This document shows, one piece after another, positions 53,828 to 63,538 of a stretch of 64,000 nucleotides of DNA. The first letter of the stretch is position 1. Every line of letters starts with the position of its first letter. Position numbers and translations under genes: made by a program. The notes under the pieces were generated by a model, which was not told the origin of the DNA, did no database searches, and saw nothing but the letters and a program-made list of their open reading frames with translations. Source of the DNA: CAMCXE01 sp036520615 (GTDB lineage: Bacteria > Pseudomonadota > Gammaproteobacteria > Pseudomonadales > Cellvibrionaceae); NCBI GenBank assembly GCA_036520615.1, contig DATDJI010000050.1, forward strand, positions 14,523 to 78,522, written 5' to 3'.

Positions 53828-55592
53828 CGGCCATCACAAAGTCAATTGAGCCTAGGTAGGCGATTAAATCCGGGATCATCGAGCCGCGGATTACCGAAGG
53901 AATTTGTTGCAAATGGGGAAAGCTAGGTGTGCGAATACGCGTACGGTAGCTCATCGTGCTGTTATCTGACGTCAGGTAATAGCTGTTGATGCCTTTCGTG
54001 GCCTCAATCATCTGGCAGCTTTCACCAGCGGGCATAATCGGCCCCCAAGAAACTGATAAAAAGTGTGTAATCAGTGTTTCGATATGTTGCAACGTGCGCT
54101 CTTTGGGCGGCGGGCAGGTCAAGGGATGATCTGCCTTGTATGGGCCTGATGGCATGTTGTCCATACACTGCTTAATAATTCGAATGCTCTGATGCATCTC
54201 TTCTAGGCGCAATAAACAGCGGTCATAGGCATCGCCATTATTGGCTAAAGGCACTTCGAACTCGAAATTTTCATAGCCGGAGTAGGGGCGAGCTTTACGC
54301 AGGTCGAAATTCACGCCGGTAGCACGCAAGCCGGGCCCGGTAACGCCCCAGGCTAAAGCTTCATCTTTATTGTATTGCGCGACACCAACTGAGCGCGTGC
54401 GCACAATGGAGTTTTTCACCGCAGCTTTGTTGTATTCATGTAAACGCGGCGGCAGCCATTCGATGAAGTCGCGCACGAGTTTTTCCCAGCCTTTGGGTAA
54501 GTCGTGAGCGACGCCGCCGATGCGGTACCAGGCTGGATGCATGCGAAAACCGGTAATTGCTTCGATGACGTCATAAGCTTTCATGCGGTCTGTGAACATA
54601 AAGAACACCGGCGACATACCGCCCACATCCTGGATGTACGTGCCTAAGTAGAGCAGGTGGGAAGTAATACGGAAGAATTCCGCAAGCATCACACGAATAG
54701 TTTTGACTCGATCCGGCACTTCGATACCGGCAAGTTTCTCCACCGCTAAGACGTAGGGCAGGTTGTTCATCACCCCGCCCAGGTAGTCGATACGATCGGT
54801 GTAGGGGATAAAGCTGTGCCAGGTTTGGCGCTCGGCCATTTTCTCGGCACCGCGATGGTGATAGCCAATATCCGGCACACAATCGACGATCTCTTCACCG
54901 TCCAATTGCAATACGATACGAAACGCACCGTGGGCAGACGGGTGGTTCGGGCCGAGGTTTAAGAACATAAAGTCCTCGTTCTCCGTACCCTTTTTCATGC
55001 CCCATTCTTCAGGCTTAAATAACAGCGCTTCTTGTTCTAGATCCTGTTTGGCGGCATTGAGTCTAAATGGGTCAAACTCGGTGGCACGGGCCGGATAGTC
55101 TTTGCGTAACGGATGACCTTCCCAGTAGTTCGGCAGCAAGATACGCGATAAGTGGGGGTGGCCTTGAAACACAATGCCGAATAAATCCCACACTTCCCGC
55201 TCGTACCAATTAGCGTTGGGCCAAATTCCCACAACGGATGGCAGATTTAAATCATTGCCGCTTAAGGCCACTTTGATGCGCACATCAGAATTGCGGTCGA
55301 TCGAAATCAAATGATAAAAAACGGTAAAGTCTGCGATGGGCAGACCATATTTATGCTGGCGTAAGCGCTCGTCGGTGGCAGATAAGTCGTAGAGCATGAC
55401 GTAAGGACGCGGCAAGCCACGTAAAAAACGCAACACATCTACCACTAGGTCCCTTGGCACCCAAAGAGTTGGGGTGTTATCCAAAGTAGACTGAAATGTG
55501 AAGGCTTCACTGCCAAATTGGCTATAGAGCTCAAGCACCACAGCATGTTGAGCGCCGGGTGCGAGCGGTGTCTGGGTGACGGTGTCAGTCAT
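53814..55592 (-). CDS. nuoC: NADH-quinone oxidoreductase fused subunit C/D
   Basis: A fusion of the 30-kDa NuoC and 49-kDa NuoD subunits, 592 residues, as is usual in gammaproteobacteria. The NuoC half has WYEREVWDLFGIVFQGHP and RILLPNYWEGHPLRKDYP. The NuoD half starts near residue 205 with FLNLGPNHPSAHG and includes YHHRGAEKMAE with quinone-site histidines. It is the third gene of the operon. Confidence 0.96.
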   Translation of the reverse strand: MTDTVTQTPLAPGAQHAVVLELYSQFGSEAFTFQSTLDNTPTLWVPRDLVVDVLRFLRGLPRPYVMLYDLSATDERLRQHKYGLPIADFTVFYHLISIDRNSDVRIKVALSGNDLNLPSVVGIWPNANWYEREVWDLFGIVFQGHPHLSRILLPNYWEGHPLRKDYPARATEFDPFRLNAAKQDLEQEALLFKPEEWGMKKGTENEDFMFLNLGPNHPSAHGAFRIVLQLDGEEIVDCVPDIGYHHRGAEKMAERQTWHSFIPYTDRIDYLGGVMNNLPYVLAVEKLAGIEVPDRVKTIRVMLAEFFRITSHLLYLGTYIQDVGGMSPVFFMFTDRMKAYDVIEAITGFRMHPAWYRIGGVAHDLPKGWEKLVRDFIEWLPPRLHEYNKAAVKNSIVRTRSVGVAQYNKDEALAWGVTGPGLRATGVNFDLRKARPYSGYENFEFEVPLANNGDAYDRCLLRLEEMHQSIRIIKQCMDNMPSGPYKADHPLTCPPPKERTLQHIETLITHFLSVSWGPIMPAGESCQMIEATKGINSYYLTSDNSTMSYRTRIRTPSFPHLQQIPSVIRGSMIPDLIAYLGSIDFVMADVDR

Positions 55593-55615
55593 TCGATCAA
55601 GTCGCCAAGGAATCG

Positions 55616-56290
55616 TTAAATTTGGTCAGGGCTGCGCAGTTCGGTAACCGCAATGCGCTCGGCTTGTTTGCGGTCGCGTTCCGCTTGCATATCAGCGCGG
55701 TAAACACCCTGCTCTCCCACGACCCACGATAGCGGGCGGCGCTCTTTACCAATGGAATCCTGCAGCAGTGTTAACGCTTGTAAAAACGCTTCGGGGCGAG
55801 GCGGGCAGCCGGGGATGTATACATCTACGGGCAAAAATTTATCCACCCCTTGTACTACCGAATAGATGTCGTACATGCCGCCGGAATTGGCGCAGGCACC
55901 CATAGAAATCACCCACTTAGGCTCGAGCATCTGCTCGTATAAGCGCTGTACCACGGGTGCCATTTTGATAAAACAGGTGCCAGCCACGACCATTAAATCC
56001 GCCTGACGGGGCGAGGCGCGGATAACTTCAGCGCCGAAGCGTGCTAGGTCGTGCGGCGCGGTAAAGGCTGTGGCCATTTCTACATAGCAGCAGGACAGGC
56101 CAAAGTTATAGGGCCACAAGGAATTGGAGCGGCCCCAATTCACAACACCGTGCAGCATGTCTTCGAGCTTGCCCATGAAGACGCTTTTATGTACTTGATC
56201 TTCCAGTGGGTCAGATACCGTCTGCTGATCTTGCATCGGGTATTGTTGGCCAGGAGTGTTCAGGTTGGGACGTGTGAGGGTGTACTTCAT
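55616..56290 (-). CDS. nuoB: NADH-quinone oxidoreductase subunit B
   Basis: The 224-residue subunit carrying the N2 4Fe-4S cluster closest to quinone. Ligands are in GLSCCYVEM, VAGTCFIKM and PGCPPRPEA. The tail after residue 190 is rich in Arg, Glu and Gln. It starts with ATG 10 bases after nuoA. Confidence 0.96.
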   Translation of the reverse strand: MKYTLTRPNLNTPGQQYPMQDQQTVSDPLEDQVHKSVFMGKLEDMLHGVVNWGRSNSLWPYNFGLSCCYVEMATAFTAPHDLARFGAEVIRASPRQADLMVVAGTCFIKMAPVVQRLYEQMLEPKWVISMGACANSGGMYDIYSVVQGVDKFLPVDVYIPGCPPRPEAFLQALTLLQDSIGKERRPLSWVVGEQGVYRADMQAERDRKQAERIAVTELRSPDQI

Positions 56291-56299
56291 AACCTGACT

Positions 56300-56719
56300 C
56301 TATTTGGATTCTTGTTGGCGCAGTCGTCGGCGGCGCAATTGCTCGGGTGCCCAATCCAGCGCACCTATACGCACTAAATACACAAGTCCGGCGAGAAGAA
56401 TAACGATAAACGTAATTGCTTCAGCAAAGCCCACCCAGCCTGATTCGCGCACAGAAACGGACCACGCAAATAGATAGAGCGCTTCAACGTCGAAAATAAC
56501 AAAAAACATCGCGACCAAATAAAACTTGGCCGACAGACGCATACGCGCGCCGCCCTGGGAGACCACACCGGATTCGAAAGGGTCGTTTTTAGCGCGACCG
56601 GTGGCGCGGCCCCCGAGCAGCCAAGGGATACCGAGCATGAAGGCGAGCAGAAACACCAGACCGCCAAGGTAAGCGGCGATCGTAAGGTACTCGTGAAATT
56701 GTGCAGGTGTAAGCGACAA
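56300..56719 (-). CDS. nuoA: NADH-quinone oxidoreductase subunit A
   Basis: The first gene of the operon, a 139-residue three-helix membrane subunit. The loop DPFESG and the helix FYLVAMFFVIFDVEALYLF with its conserved Asp/Glu are typical. The start is a TTG at 56719: no in-frame ATG exists upstream before a stop and GGAG lies 12 bases before it. The promoter was not located with certainty in the 500-base spacer upstream. Confidence 0.92.
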   Translation of the reverse strand: MSLTPAQFHEYLTIAAYLGGLVFLLAFMLGIPWLLGGRATGRAKNDPFESGVVSQGGARMRLSAKFYLVAMFFVIFDVEALYLFAWSVSVRESGWVGFAEAITFIVILLAGLVYLVRIGALDWAPEQLRRRRLRQQESK

Positions 56720-57229
56720 GCGAGCGGCTCCGGCTATGACAATTCAAGTAGAGGTAACTACCGCCCAGCAACGCCGGACGCACTTCTTTAGGGCCTAGAT
56801 AGCCGAAAAGTATACCAAGGCACATAGGTAACAACAACACGTTCTAATTTGCTCGGGAACTTTTGCCGCACCCCCTGTGAAATGACCGCGAAAGCCATTA
56901 GCAAAAAATGTGCAAAACTGAAAATTCCTCGGCTTCTCAGAAATGACAGTTACGTAAGTCCTATCAGGAGAAAAGCCTGCGGGCCCTCGTTACTTGCGAG
57001 GTTTTGAAAACGCCTAAACCAGAGTCTTAAGATGCGAGCCTAAAACTATTATGAATTTCGGACGAGGGGACTCTTCAGGAGCTTGGAAAATGGAGAACAG
57101 ATCAATTGAAACAGATCGATTGAATAGGCGCTTGATTGACGCACATAAAGCCTGGGCTTTGCTCCATAGATGAGTTAATTCACTTCTACTTGATAAGAGC
57201 TCCAATTGACAGGTTTAAGTGCTAGCTCT
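56720..57229. other. Leader/promoter region of the nuo operon
   Basis: A 510-base spacer before nuoA with no convincing gene. It must contain the nuo promoter. An 83-codon minus-strand frame covers part of it and runs into nuoA out of frame, but lacks similarity. Nothing else was recognised. Confidence 0.4.
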
Positions 57230-58111
57230 TTAACCATCACGGCAGAGCCGAATAAAATCCTCAATATAAAGCACTTCTTTATCACTCTGGCGCACAACCA
57301 AATACAGGGTTTTATGCACGCCATTCGTGCCCAGGTTAAGCGTTGTAAACGAATAATCATGTTGCACTTTAGCCGCCAGCCAATCCGGCAGCGTACATAC
57401 TCCGCGCCCTTGGGATACGAGCAATAACATTATTTCAAGCGCTTCAAGGGGCTTATGTGCAACGGGTTTTACCCCCGCAGGCAGAAGAAACTGAGTGAAC
57501 ACATCCAAACGTTGAATATCAACAGGAAAGGTAAATAGAGTTTGGTCGGCAAGATCCTCAGGAGCAATCCAGGTGCGCTCGGCAAGAGGATGTTGTACAG
57601 CGGTAATTAACTTCAATACATAATTAAATACCGGAATATTCGCCAAGTGGACGGCGTCGATAGGGTCGCTGGTAATTAACATGTCAATAGCATGCTGCTC
57701 AAGCGCTTCGCGCCCGTTAAAGCGAAAGCGCTGAATGACATCTAATTCCACGCCCGGCCACCGCGGCAGAAATTTCCCTAAGTGTGTAAGCAACCATTCG
57801 TAACAAGGGTGGCATTCCATCCCGATGCGTAACTGCCCAAGTCGCCCACTGGCAAGCGCCTTGATGTGCAAATCCGCCGCCTCCAAGCGCGGTAAAACGT
57901 CTGCGCTCGTCGCGAGCAAATAGCGCCCCGCAGCGGTTAATTGTAATTTACGGCCTTGTTTTTCCCACAGTGTCACACCGGCTGCTTGCTCCAACTTGCG
58001 AATACTATGAGTGAGCGCTGATTGTGTTAAATGTAATTTTTCTGCAGCGGCAGCGAGACTGCCGGTATGTGCCAGGTTGTGCAGCAAGGCTAAATGGTGC
58101 CGCTCGATCAT
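57230..58111 (-). CDS. metR: LysR-family activator of methionine genes, MetR
   Basis: A 293-residue LysR-type regulator. The N-terminal winged helix-turn-helix reads TGSLAAAAEKLHLTQSALTHSIRKLE. The effector domain contains LRIGMECHPCYEWLLTHLGKF, the MetR-specific start of that domain, and CTLPDWLAAK. MetR with bound homocysteine activates metE and other methionine genes. It is divergent from metE, and MetR-box-like sites lie between them. Confidence 0.93.
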   Translation of the reverse strand: MIERHHLALLHNLAHTGSLAAAAEKLHLTQSALTHSIRKLEQAAGVTLWEKQGRKLQLTAAGRYLLATSADVLPRLEAADLHIKALASGRLGQLRIGMECHPCYEWLLTHLGKFLPRWPGVELDVIQRFRFNGREALEQHAIDMLITSDPIDAVHLANIPVFNYVLKLITAVQHPLAERTWIAPEDLADQTLFTFPVDIQRLDVFTQFLLPAGVKPVAHKPLEALEIMLLLVSQGRGVCTLPDWLAAKVQHDYSFTTLNLGTNGVHKTLYLVVRQSDKEVLYIEDFIRLCRDG

Positions 58112-58123
58112 GAATTTTGCTCA
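58111..58123 (+). promoter_or_regulatory. MetR-box-like site 1
   Basis: TGAATTTTGCTCA fits TGAANNTNNTTCA with one mismatch. It overlaps the metR start codon. Confidence 0.6.
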
Positions 58124-58131
58124 TGGTTATC

Positions 58132-58144
58132 TGAATTTATATCA
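58132..58144 (+). promoter_or_regulatory. MetR-box-like site 2
   Basis: TGAATTTATATCA fits TGAANNTNNTTCA with one mismatch. It lies 21 bases, two helical turns, from site 1, which would put two MetR dimers on one face of the DNA. Confidence 0.65.
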
Positions 58145-58222
58145 GTTTTAATCATGCATGCGCTTAAGTAAAGTTATTTCATTGCCAGATCCGCTGGCGG
58201 CTTAATAACACGGTGAGCAGGC

Positions 58223-60505
58223 ATGATTACGACACATAATTTAGGTTTTCCGCGCGTGGGCGCGCAGCGAGAATTGAAATGGGCGAGCGAATCTTATTGG
58301 AAAGGTGAGTTGGATCAGCCTAATTATTTAAGTTGCGCACAACAGATTCATGAACAAAATTTAATTCACCAACAGGCAACCGGTCTTGACCTTATCCCCC
58401 TGGGGGATTTTTCCTTTTACGATCATGTGCTGGATACCAGTTTTTGGTTGGGTCATTTACCTGCGCGCAGCGGTTGCGGCGCATTTTTGGATAATTATTT
58501 TCGTTCAGCTCGCGGGCGCTCTGCCTGCGGCGGCAGCTGCGCCGCAGGTGAAATGACAAAATGGTTTGATACAAATTATCACTATTTGGTGCCAGAATTT
58601 TCCGCACAATCGCAATTTTCGTTACAGGTAGAATTTTGGCAGCAGCATTTTGCAGCCGCTAAAAATACCACTACGCGTGTGAAGCCGGTAATTTTAGGCC
58701 CCTTAAGTTATCTGTGGTTAGGTAAAAGCAAAGATGGAAGCGACAGGCTTAATTTATTGGAAAAGTTAATTCCTGTTTATCGCGATTTATTAGGGGAGTT
58801 TGCCGCGCAGGGGTTTGACTGGGTGCAAATAGACGAGCCTATTTTAGCTTTGGATTTACCCGAGCATTGGCTAAGCGCTTTTGAGCAGGCTTATCATCGC
58901 TTACAAACACCGGGTATAAAAAGCTTATTAACGGTTTATTTTGGCCCGTTACAGAATAATTTGCGCACGGCGTTAGCGCTACCGGTGGCTGGATTGCATT
59001 TGGATATGGTGCGAGGCGGCAAAGAATTAACCGCAGCATTAGATTTATTACCCGTACATAAAATTCTTTCGCTAGGAGTAATTGACGGTCGCAACATTTG
59101 GCGTACTGATTTAACCGCAGTATTGGATTGGCTTGAACCGGTCGCTGCGCGTTTGCAAGATCGCCTATGGCTTGCACCTTCTTGTTCGCTACTACATGTG
59201 CCGGTTGATGTCGATTGCGAACAACACCTTGCTGAAGACATAAAAAGTTGGCTGAGTTTTGCTAAGCAAAAATTAATTGAATTAAACACTCTTAAAATTG
59301 CGCTTACGCAAGGCAGAATCGCTGTGGCGCACTTGCTTGCAGAAAACAGCCAAGCGATTAAAAATCGCCAGTTATCCAAAGCGGTCCATAAACCCTATGT
59401 TAATCAAGCGGTAAGTGGAATTCTGCGCGCAGGAGTTGATAGGCCTGCACTGTTTGCGCAGCGCGAACAATTGCAGCAGCAAAAATATCAACTGCCATTA
59501 TTTCCAACTACTAGTATTGGTTCGTTTCCACAAACACAAGAAATTCGCAGTGCACGCAAAGCATTTAAAACTGGCCAGATTAACCAGCAGCAATACGATG
59601 CCTGTATTGCAGAGCAGATTGCGCAGGCGATTAAGGTGCAGGAAGATCTCGATATAGATGTGTTGGTGCATGGTGAAGCCGAACGCAATGATATGGTGGA
59701 ATATTTCGCCGAGTTTTTAGGGGGAATTTGTTTTAGCGAATTTGGTTGGGTGCAAAGTTATGGCAGCCGCTGTGTTAAACCGCCGATTATTTACGGCGAT
59801 ATAGAACGCTTATCACCGATGACATTGCGCTGGAGTGAGTTTGCCGCTAGTAAAACGCAAAAACCTATGAAAGGCATGCTTACCGGCCCAATTACTTTAT
59901 TACAGTGGTCTTTTGTGCGCGACGATCAGCCGCGTTCGCAAACGGCATTACAATTGGCGCTTGCGCTACGTGAAGAAATACATGATTTAGAGCGTGCTGG
60001 AATTAGTATTATTCAAGTGGATGAACCCGCATTGCGCGAAGGTTTACCGCTGCGCAAGAGCGACTGGGATAACTATTTAAGTTGGGCTGTGCGCGCATTT
60101 AAATTATGCGTAAGCGGCGTGGCCAACGATACACAAATTCATACGCATATGTGTTATGCAGAATTTAACGACATTTTGCCTTCTATAGCTGCGTTGGATG
60201 CCGATGTCATTACTATCGAAACTTCACGCTCTGATATGGAATTATTAAATGCTTTTGGTGAATTCCACTATCCCAATGCAATTGGACCGGGTGTATATGA
60301 TATTCATAGCCCTAATTTGCCTGCACAAATACATATGGAAAATTTATTGCGCAAAGCCTTGGAAACCATTTCGCCTGAACGCTTGTGGGTCAATCCCGAC
60401 TGCGGATTAAAAACCCGGGGCTGGCCGGAAACTATTACAGCATTGCAAACGATGGTAACGGCGGCCAAAACATTGCGGGCTGAATATTCACAGATGGACA
60501 AATAA
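58223..60505 (+). CDS. metE: Cobalamin-independent methionine synthase
   Basis: It transfers a methyl group from 5-methyltetrahydrofolate (polyglutamate) to homocysteine without B12. The 760 residues match the family. The N-terminal half starts with NLGFPRVGAQRELKWA. The zinc-site motifs are in the C-terminal half: THMCYAEFND with His and Cys, the Glu in VITIETSRSD, and CGLKTRGWPET with the last Cys. It has an ATG start, and is divergently transcribed from metR. Confidence 0.97.
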   Translation: MITTHNLGFPRVGAQRELKWASESYWKGELDQPNYLSCAQQIHEQNLIHQQATGLDLIPLGDFSFYDHVLDTSFWLGHLPARSGCGAFLDNYFRSARGRSACGGSCAAGEMTKWFDTNYHYLVPEFSAQSQFSLQVEFWQQHFAAAKNTTTRVKPVILGPLSYLWLGKSKDGSDRLNLLEKLIPVYRDLLGEFAAQGFDWVQIDEPILALDLPEHWLSAFEQAYHRLQTPGIKSLLTVYFGPLQNNLRTALALPVAGLHLDMVRGGKELTAALDLLPVHKILSLGVIDGRNIWRTDLTAVLDWLEPVAARLQDRLWLAPSCSLLHVPVDVDCEQHLAEDIKSWLSFAKQKLIELNTLKIALTQGRIAVAHLLAENSQAIKNRQLSKAVHKPYVNQAVSGILRAGVDRPALFAQREQLQQQKYQLPLFPTTSIGSFPQTQEIRSARKAFKTGQINQQQYDACIAEQIAQAIKVQEDLDIDVLVHGEAERNDMVEYFAEFLGGICFSEFGWVQSYGSRCVKPPIIYGDIERLSPMTLRWSEFAASKTQKPMKGMLTGPITLLQWSFVRDDQPRSQTALQLALALREEIHDLERAGISIIQVDEPALREGLPLRKSDWDNYLSWAVRAFKLCVSGVANDTQIHTHMCYAEFNDILPSIAALDADVITIETSRSDMELLNAFGEFHYPNAIGPGVYDIHSPNLPAQIHMENLLRKALETISPERLWVNPDCGLKTRGWPETITALQTMVTAAKTLRAEYSQMDK

Positions 60506-60887
60506 TCGGACGGATCTGTGCTCAATAAAAATGCTTCGAATATTGTGTGTTCTTGCTTTGGTCGATGTGCACGCTAATTGACTCTTACTGTGACTGCGTG
60601 GAAATTCCTAAAAGGAAGTTGGAATGAACATTTATTGCAGAAGTTTTTTGGCGTCGCTGCTAACGACAAATTTCAATTGAAGGTATTAGTCTTGTATTTA
60701 CTTCATGGAATTGTAATCGGGACGAATATTAATGGTTAAACGGTGGAGCTTAAAGCAGGCCGCAGCACTCAACAGTTCGATAGGCGGGTGGTGTTGTGAA
60801 GTGAAATTTGCATTAGACTGCGCGCGCCCAGCGGAGTTATCGCTTCGCATAACTATAAATAGTATTGATATTCTTACCAGGAGATTT
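60506..60887. other. Intergenic region upstream of the ExoP-like lipoprotein
   Basis: A 382-base spacer with AT-rich DNA that probably holds the lipoprotein's promoter. An open frame runs in from 60732 but lacks a signal peptide, so the real start is later. No RNA gene was seen. Confidence 0.35.
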
Positions 60888-63458
60888 ATGCAGCAATTGA
60901 AATTTGCCTTTCTCGGAGCGTTTTTATTGGCCCTTTTCGGGTGTGGTGGGGGAGGCTCAGGCAAGGGGCAATCTTCCTCCTCATCCTCCGGCCAGCCATC
61001 TTCAACTAGTTCGTCGTCATCAGGGAAATCCTCGTCTTCTAGCAGTTCCTCTTCATCAAGTAGCAGTTCTTCAAATAGTAGCTCCTCATCAAGCAGCAGC
61101 TCATCCTCAAGCGGCAGCTCAGTTGCATTTAACTGTGCCGAGTCCATTTGTGAGATTTTTAAAGATCAAATCGTACCTGGGCGCGGAATATTTACTGCGT
61201 TCGAATGGCTTGCCAACAATACCGGTGGCTATCAGTTCGAGAGTAATAAAAACTCCCATGTGCAATGGACTATGGTGACCTTGCCGGATGCTGCCCACAA
61301 AGATGTTATTGAAGTGACATTCAACGCCAACGACCCCAGTGAGTTGGTTAATGACAATGGTTGGTTTGGTGTGGCCGCCAGTGCCACAGAATCGGCGACA
61401 ACGGATTTAACCGCCTTTGCTGAGGGTTCCGTTAGCTTTGATATGCGAATTATCAAAAATGGCCAAACGGTCGATAACTTAGATTTTAAAATGGAGTGCA
61501 TTTACCCATGTACTTCCCAAGAATTTTGGGTGGCTGATCCGGCTCAGCTTAATGAATGGAAAACCTACACGCTGCCTATCGCCCGTATGATTGAAACCGG
61601 GCTTGATATTAAGCGCGTCAATAATCTATTTATATTAAAGCCCTCGTGGGGAAATCAGCGCGGCCAATATGTTCTGCAGTTGGATAATATTCGCCTTAAT
61701 AAAAAGTACACTCCTGTGCCATTTGTTGCACCAGCTAAACCATCTTTAAGTACAAGCCATAGCTATTATCAAAATGGTGTAACCGGTGAAAGTTATTTCA
61801 CAATTGGTAATTCTGCAGATGGATTGTCGGCCCGCTACAGTGAAGTAGCAGAAGGCAATACTAAAGTCATGGATGTAATTACTGCAGTAGATGATTTTCC
61901 GATCTTTTTGGTTTCGTATACAAAATCAGGCGCTCAATATGATATGCGTGATTATTTTTATGGCGATATCGTTTTTGATTTAAAAGTAGTTGATTACTCA
62001 GGTGCTACAGGCGATTTTGAATTTGTAGTCGGATGTGGCGGTAGATGCAGAAATGTGCCCAATTTTAATTTGGGCCATCCAGTTGCTGGCCTATGGCATA
62101 CGATGCGTTTGCCTGTAAAAACGCTGGTGGAAAATGGCTTGGATTTATCGCGCATACATAGTGCATTTGGTTTGTGGCTAAACGGTCAAAGTAAAGCGGG
62201 TTTAAATGTGCAGGTAAATAATGTGCGTTGGGAATACACATCTACCGGCAGCAACAGCTCAACTAGCTCATCAGGCCAATCAACAAGTTCTAGCAGCTCA
62301 ACTTCTTCCAGCTCATCGGGCGGGCAAAGTGCGGCATTTAATTGTACGGCCGATATTTGCGATTTATTCAAAGATCAGTCATTACCTGGCCGCGGTGTTT
62401 TGGCTGATTTTGAATGGAAAGCAAGCGGTACTGGCGGCTACCATTATCAAAGCGTGGCGGGCTCCCATGTGCAGTGGCAGTTGGTCGAAACCCAAGATTC
62501 TGCCCATGGTACCGTTATTGACGTGACCTACAACGCCAATGATCCCAGCGATTTAATAAATGACAATGGCTGGTTTGGTTTGGCGGTGGGTAATACCGAA
62601 AACACTACGGCTGATTTAAGTGCCTATGCCGATGGTGCCATCAGTTTTGATATGCGCATCGTTCGCAATGGCCAGATTACCGATAATTTTGATTTAAAAA
62701 TGGAATGTGTTTACCCCTGTACCTCTGAGGAATTCTGGGTGCCTGATGGGGTGACTCTTGGCGAATGGAAAACTCACACGCTGCCAATAAAACGCATGAT
62801 AGAAACTGGTTTGGATATTAAAAACGTCAATAATTTATTAATTCTCAAGCCCGGCTGGAATAACCAGCGCGGCCTGTATGAAGTGCAACTGGACAATATT
62901 CGTTTAATTAAGCACTATGTGGCGCCAAATGTGAATTTGCCTGCTAAGCCTTCAGAAAACAAAACACTTTATTATTTTCAAAATGGTGTTTCGGCCGGTA
63001 GCCGAGTTTCTATTGCCAACACGGCCGATGGTTTAGGTGCAAGTTTTAATCAGGTTGTAGATGGTGGTTCAACTGTAATCGACCTGGTGACGAATATTGG
63101 TAATATGGGGCTTTATTTATTTACTAGTAGCGAATTTTTCCAGCGTCAGAATCTATCAGAGTTTTATTATGGCAATGTGGTATTTGATGTGCGTGTACTC
63201 AATTACTCTGGATTTGCCGGTGCGTTAAATTTCAACGTTAACTGCGGCGGCCGCTGCCGAAACGTGCCGAGTTTTACCATTGGCCACCCGGATGCGGGCA
63301 GTTGGGTAACCTATAGGATACCGGTTAAAACACTGGCAGATAATGGTGTGGATTTATCCCGTGTTACCGAGAGCTTTGCGCTCACGTTAACAGGCACCAG
63401 CCAACCGGGTGTGCATCTGCAGGTCAATAATATTCGCTGGGAAGCACTCGCTCCGTAA
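60888..63458 (+). CDS. Poly-Ser lipoprotein with duplicated ExoP-like carbohydrate-binding modules
   Basis: 856 residues. The lipobox LFGC puts the lipidated Cys at 19; a ~60-residue Ser-rich linker follows. Two homologous ~380-residue halves are separated by a second Ser/Gly linker (about 453-480). Each half has an ExoP-type galactose-binding-like domain (FNCAESICEIFKDQ / FNCTADICDLFKDQ, DNGWFG, FDMRI, EFWV, LDNIRL), then a related second domain with VGCGGRCRNVPNF / NCGGRCRNVPSF and LQVNNIRWE ends. Such modules occur in surface glucanases of Cellvibrio-like bacteria; no catalytic domain is present here, so it probably binds polysaccharide at the cell surface. The ATG at 60888 has an AGGAGA ribosome-binding site. 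Confidence 0.85.
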   Translation: MQQLKFAFLGAFLLALFGCGGGGSGKGQSSSSSSGQPSSTSSSSSGKSSSSSSSSSSSSSSSNSSSSSSSSSSSSGSSVAFNCAESICEIFKDQIVPGRGIFTAFEWLANNTGGYQFESNKNSHVQWTMVTLPDAAHKDVIEVTFNANDPSELVNDNGWFGVAASATESATTDLTAFAEGSVSFDMRIIKNGQTVDNLDFKMECIYPCTSQEFWVADPAQLNEWKTYTLPIARMIETGLDIKRVNNLFILKPSWGNQRGQYVLQLDNIRLNKKYTPVPFVAPAKPSLSTSHSYYQNGVTGESYFTIGNSADGLSARYSEVAEGNTKVMDVITAVDDFPIFLVSYTKSGAQYDMRDYFYGDIVFDLKVVDYSGATGDFEFVVGCGGRCRNVPNFNLGHPVAGLWHTMRLPVKTLVENGLDLSRIHSAFGLWLNGQSKAGLNVQVNNVRWEYTSTGSNSSTSSSGQSTSSSSSTSSSSSGGQSAAFNCTADICDLFKDQSLPGRGVLADFEWKASGTGGYHYQSVAGSHVQWQLVETQDSAHGTVIDVTYNANDPSDLINDNGWFGLAVGNTENTTADLSAYADGAISFDMRIVRNGQITDNFDLKMECVYPCTSEEFWVPDGVTLGEWKTHTLPIKRMIETGLDIKNVNNLLILKPGWNNQRGLYEVQLDNIRLIKHYVAPNVNLPAKPSENKTLYYFQNGVSAGSRVSIANTADGLGASFNQVVDGGSTVIDLVTNIGNMGLYLFTSSEFFQRQNLSEFYYGNVVFDVRVLNYSGFAGALNFNVNCGGRCRNVPSFTIGHPDAGSWVTYRIPVKTLADNGVDLSRVTESFALTLTGTSQPGVHLQVNNIRWEALAP

Positions 63459-63471
63459 AATAATTTAGATA

Positions 63472-63527
63472 ATTCTGCTTCATAAAAAAAGCCGAGAGTG
63501 TTCTCGGCTTTTTTTATGAAGCAGAAT
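63472..63527. terminator. Perfect 26-bp bidirectional terminator
   Basis: The arms 63472-63497 and 63502-63527 are complementary at all 26 positions around the loop GTGT. The core GCCGAGA / TCTCGGC is flanked by A7 and T7, so a T-run follows the hairpin on both strands. It lies between two convergent genes and can end both transcripts. Confidence 0.95.
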
Positions 63528-63538
63528 ATTGGTAAACA

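Noticed and set aside
56589..56840. 83-codon minus-strand frame with a hydrophobic start (MLLLPMCLGILFGYLGPKE) before nuoA
   Set aside because: It runs into nuoA out of frame and becomes Arg/Ser-rich; only its first 25 residues look protein-like, so it is at best a small leader fragment.
60698..61147. Minus-strand frame with a long run of Glu, Asp and Leu opposite the lipoprotein start
   Set aside because: It is the antisense of the poly-Ser linker codons, and the acidic run follows from that composition. The plus-strand lipoprotein is clearly the real gene.
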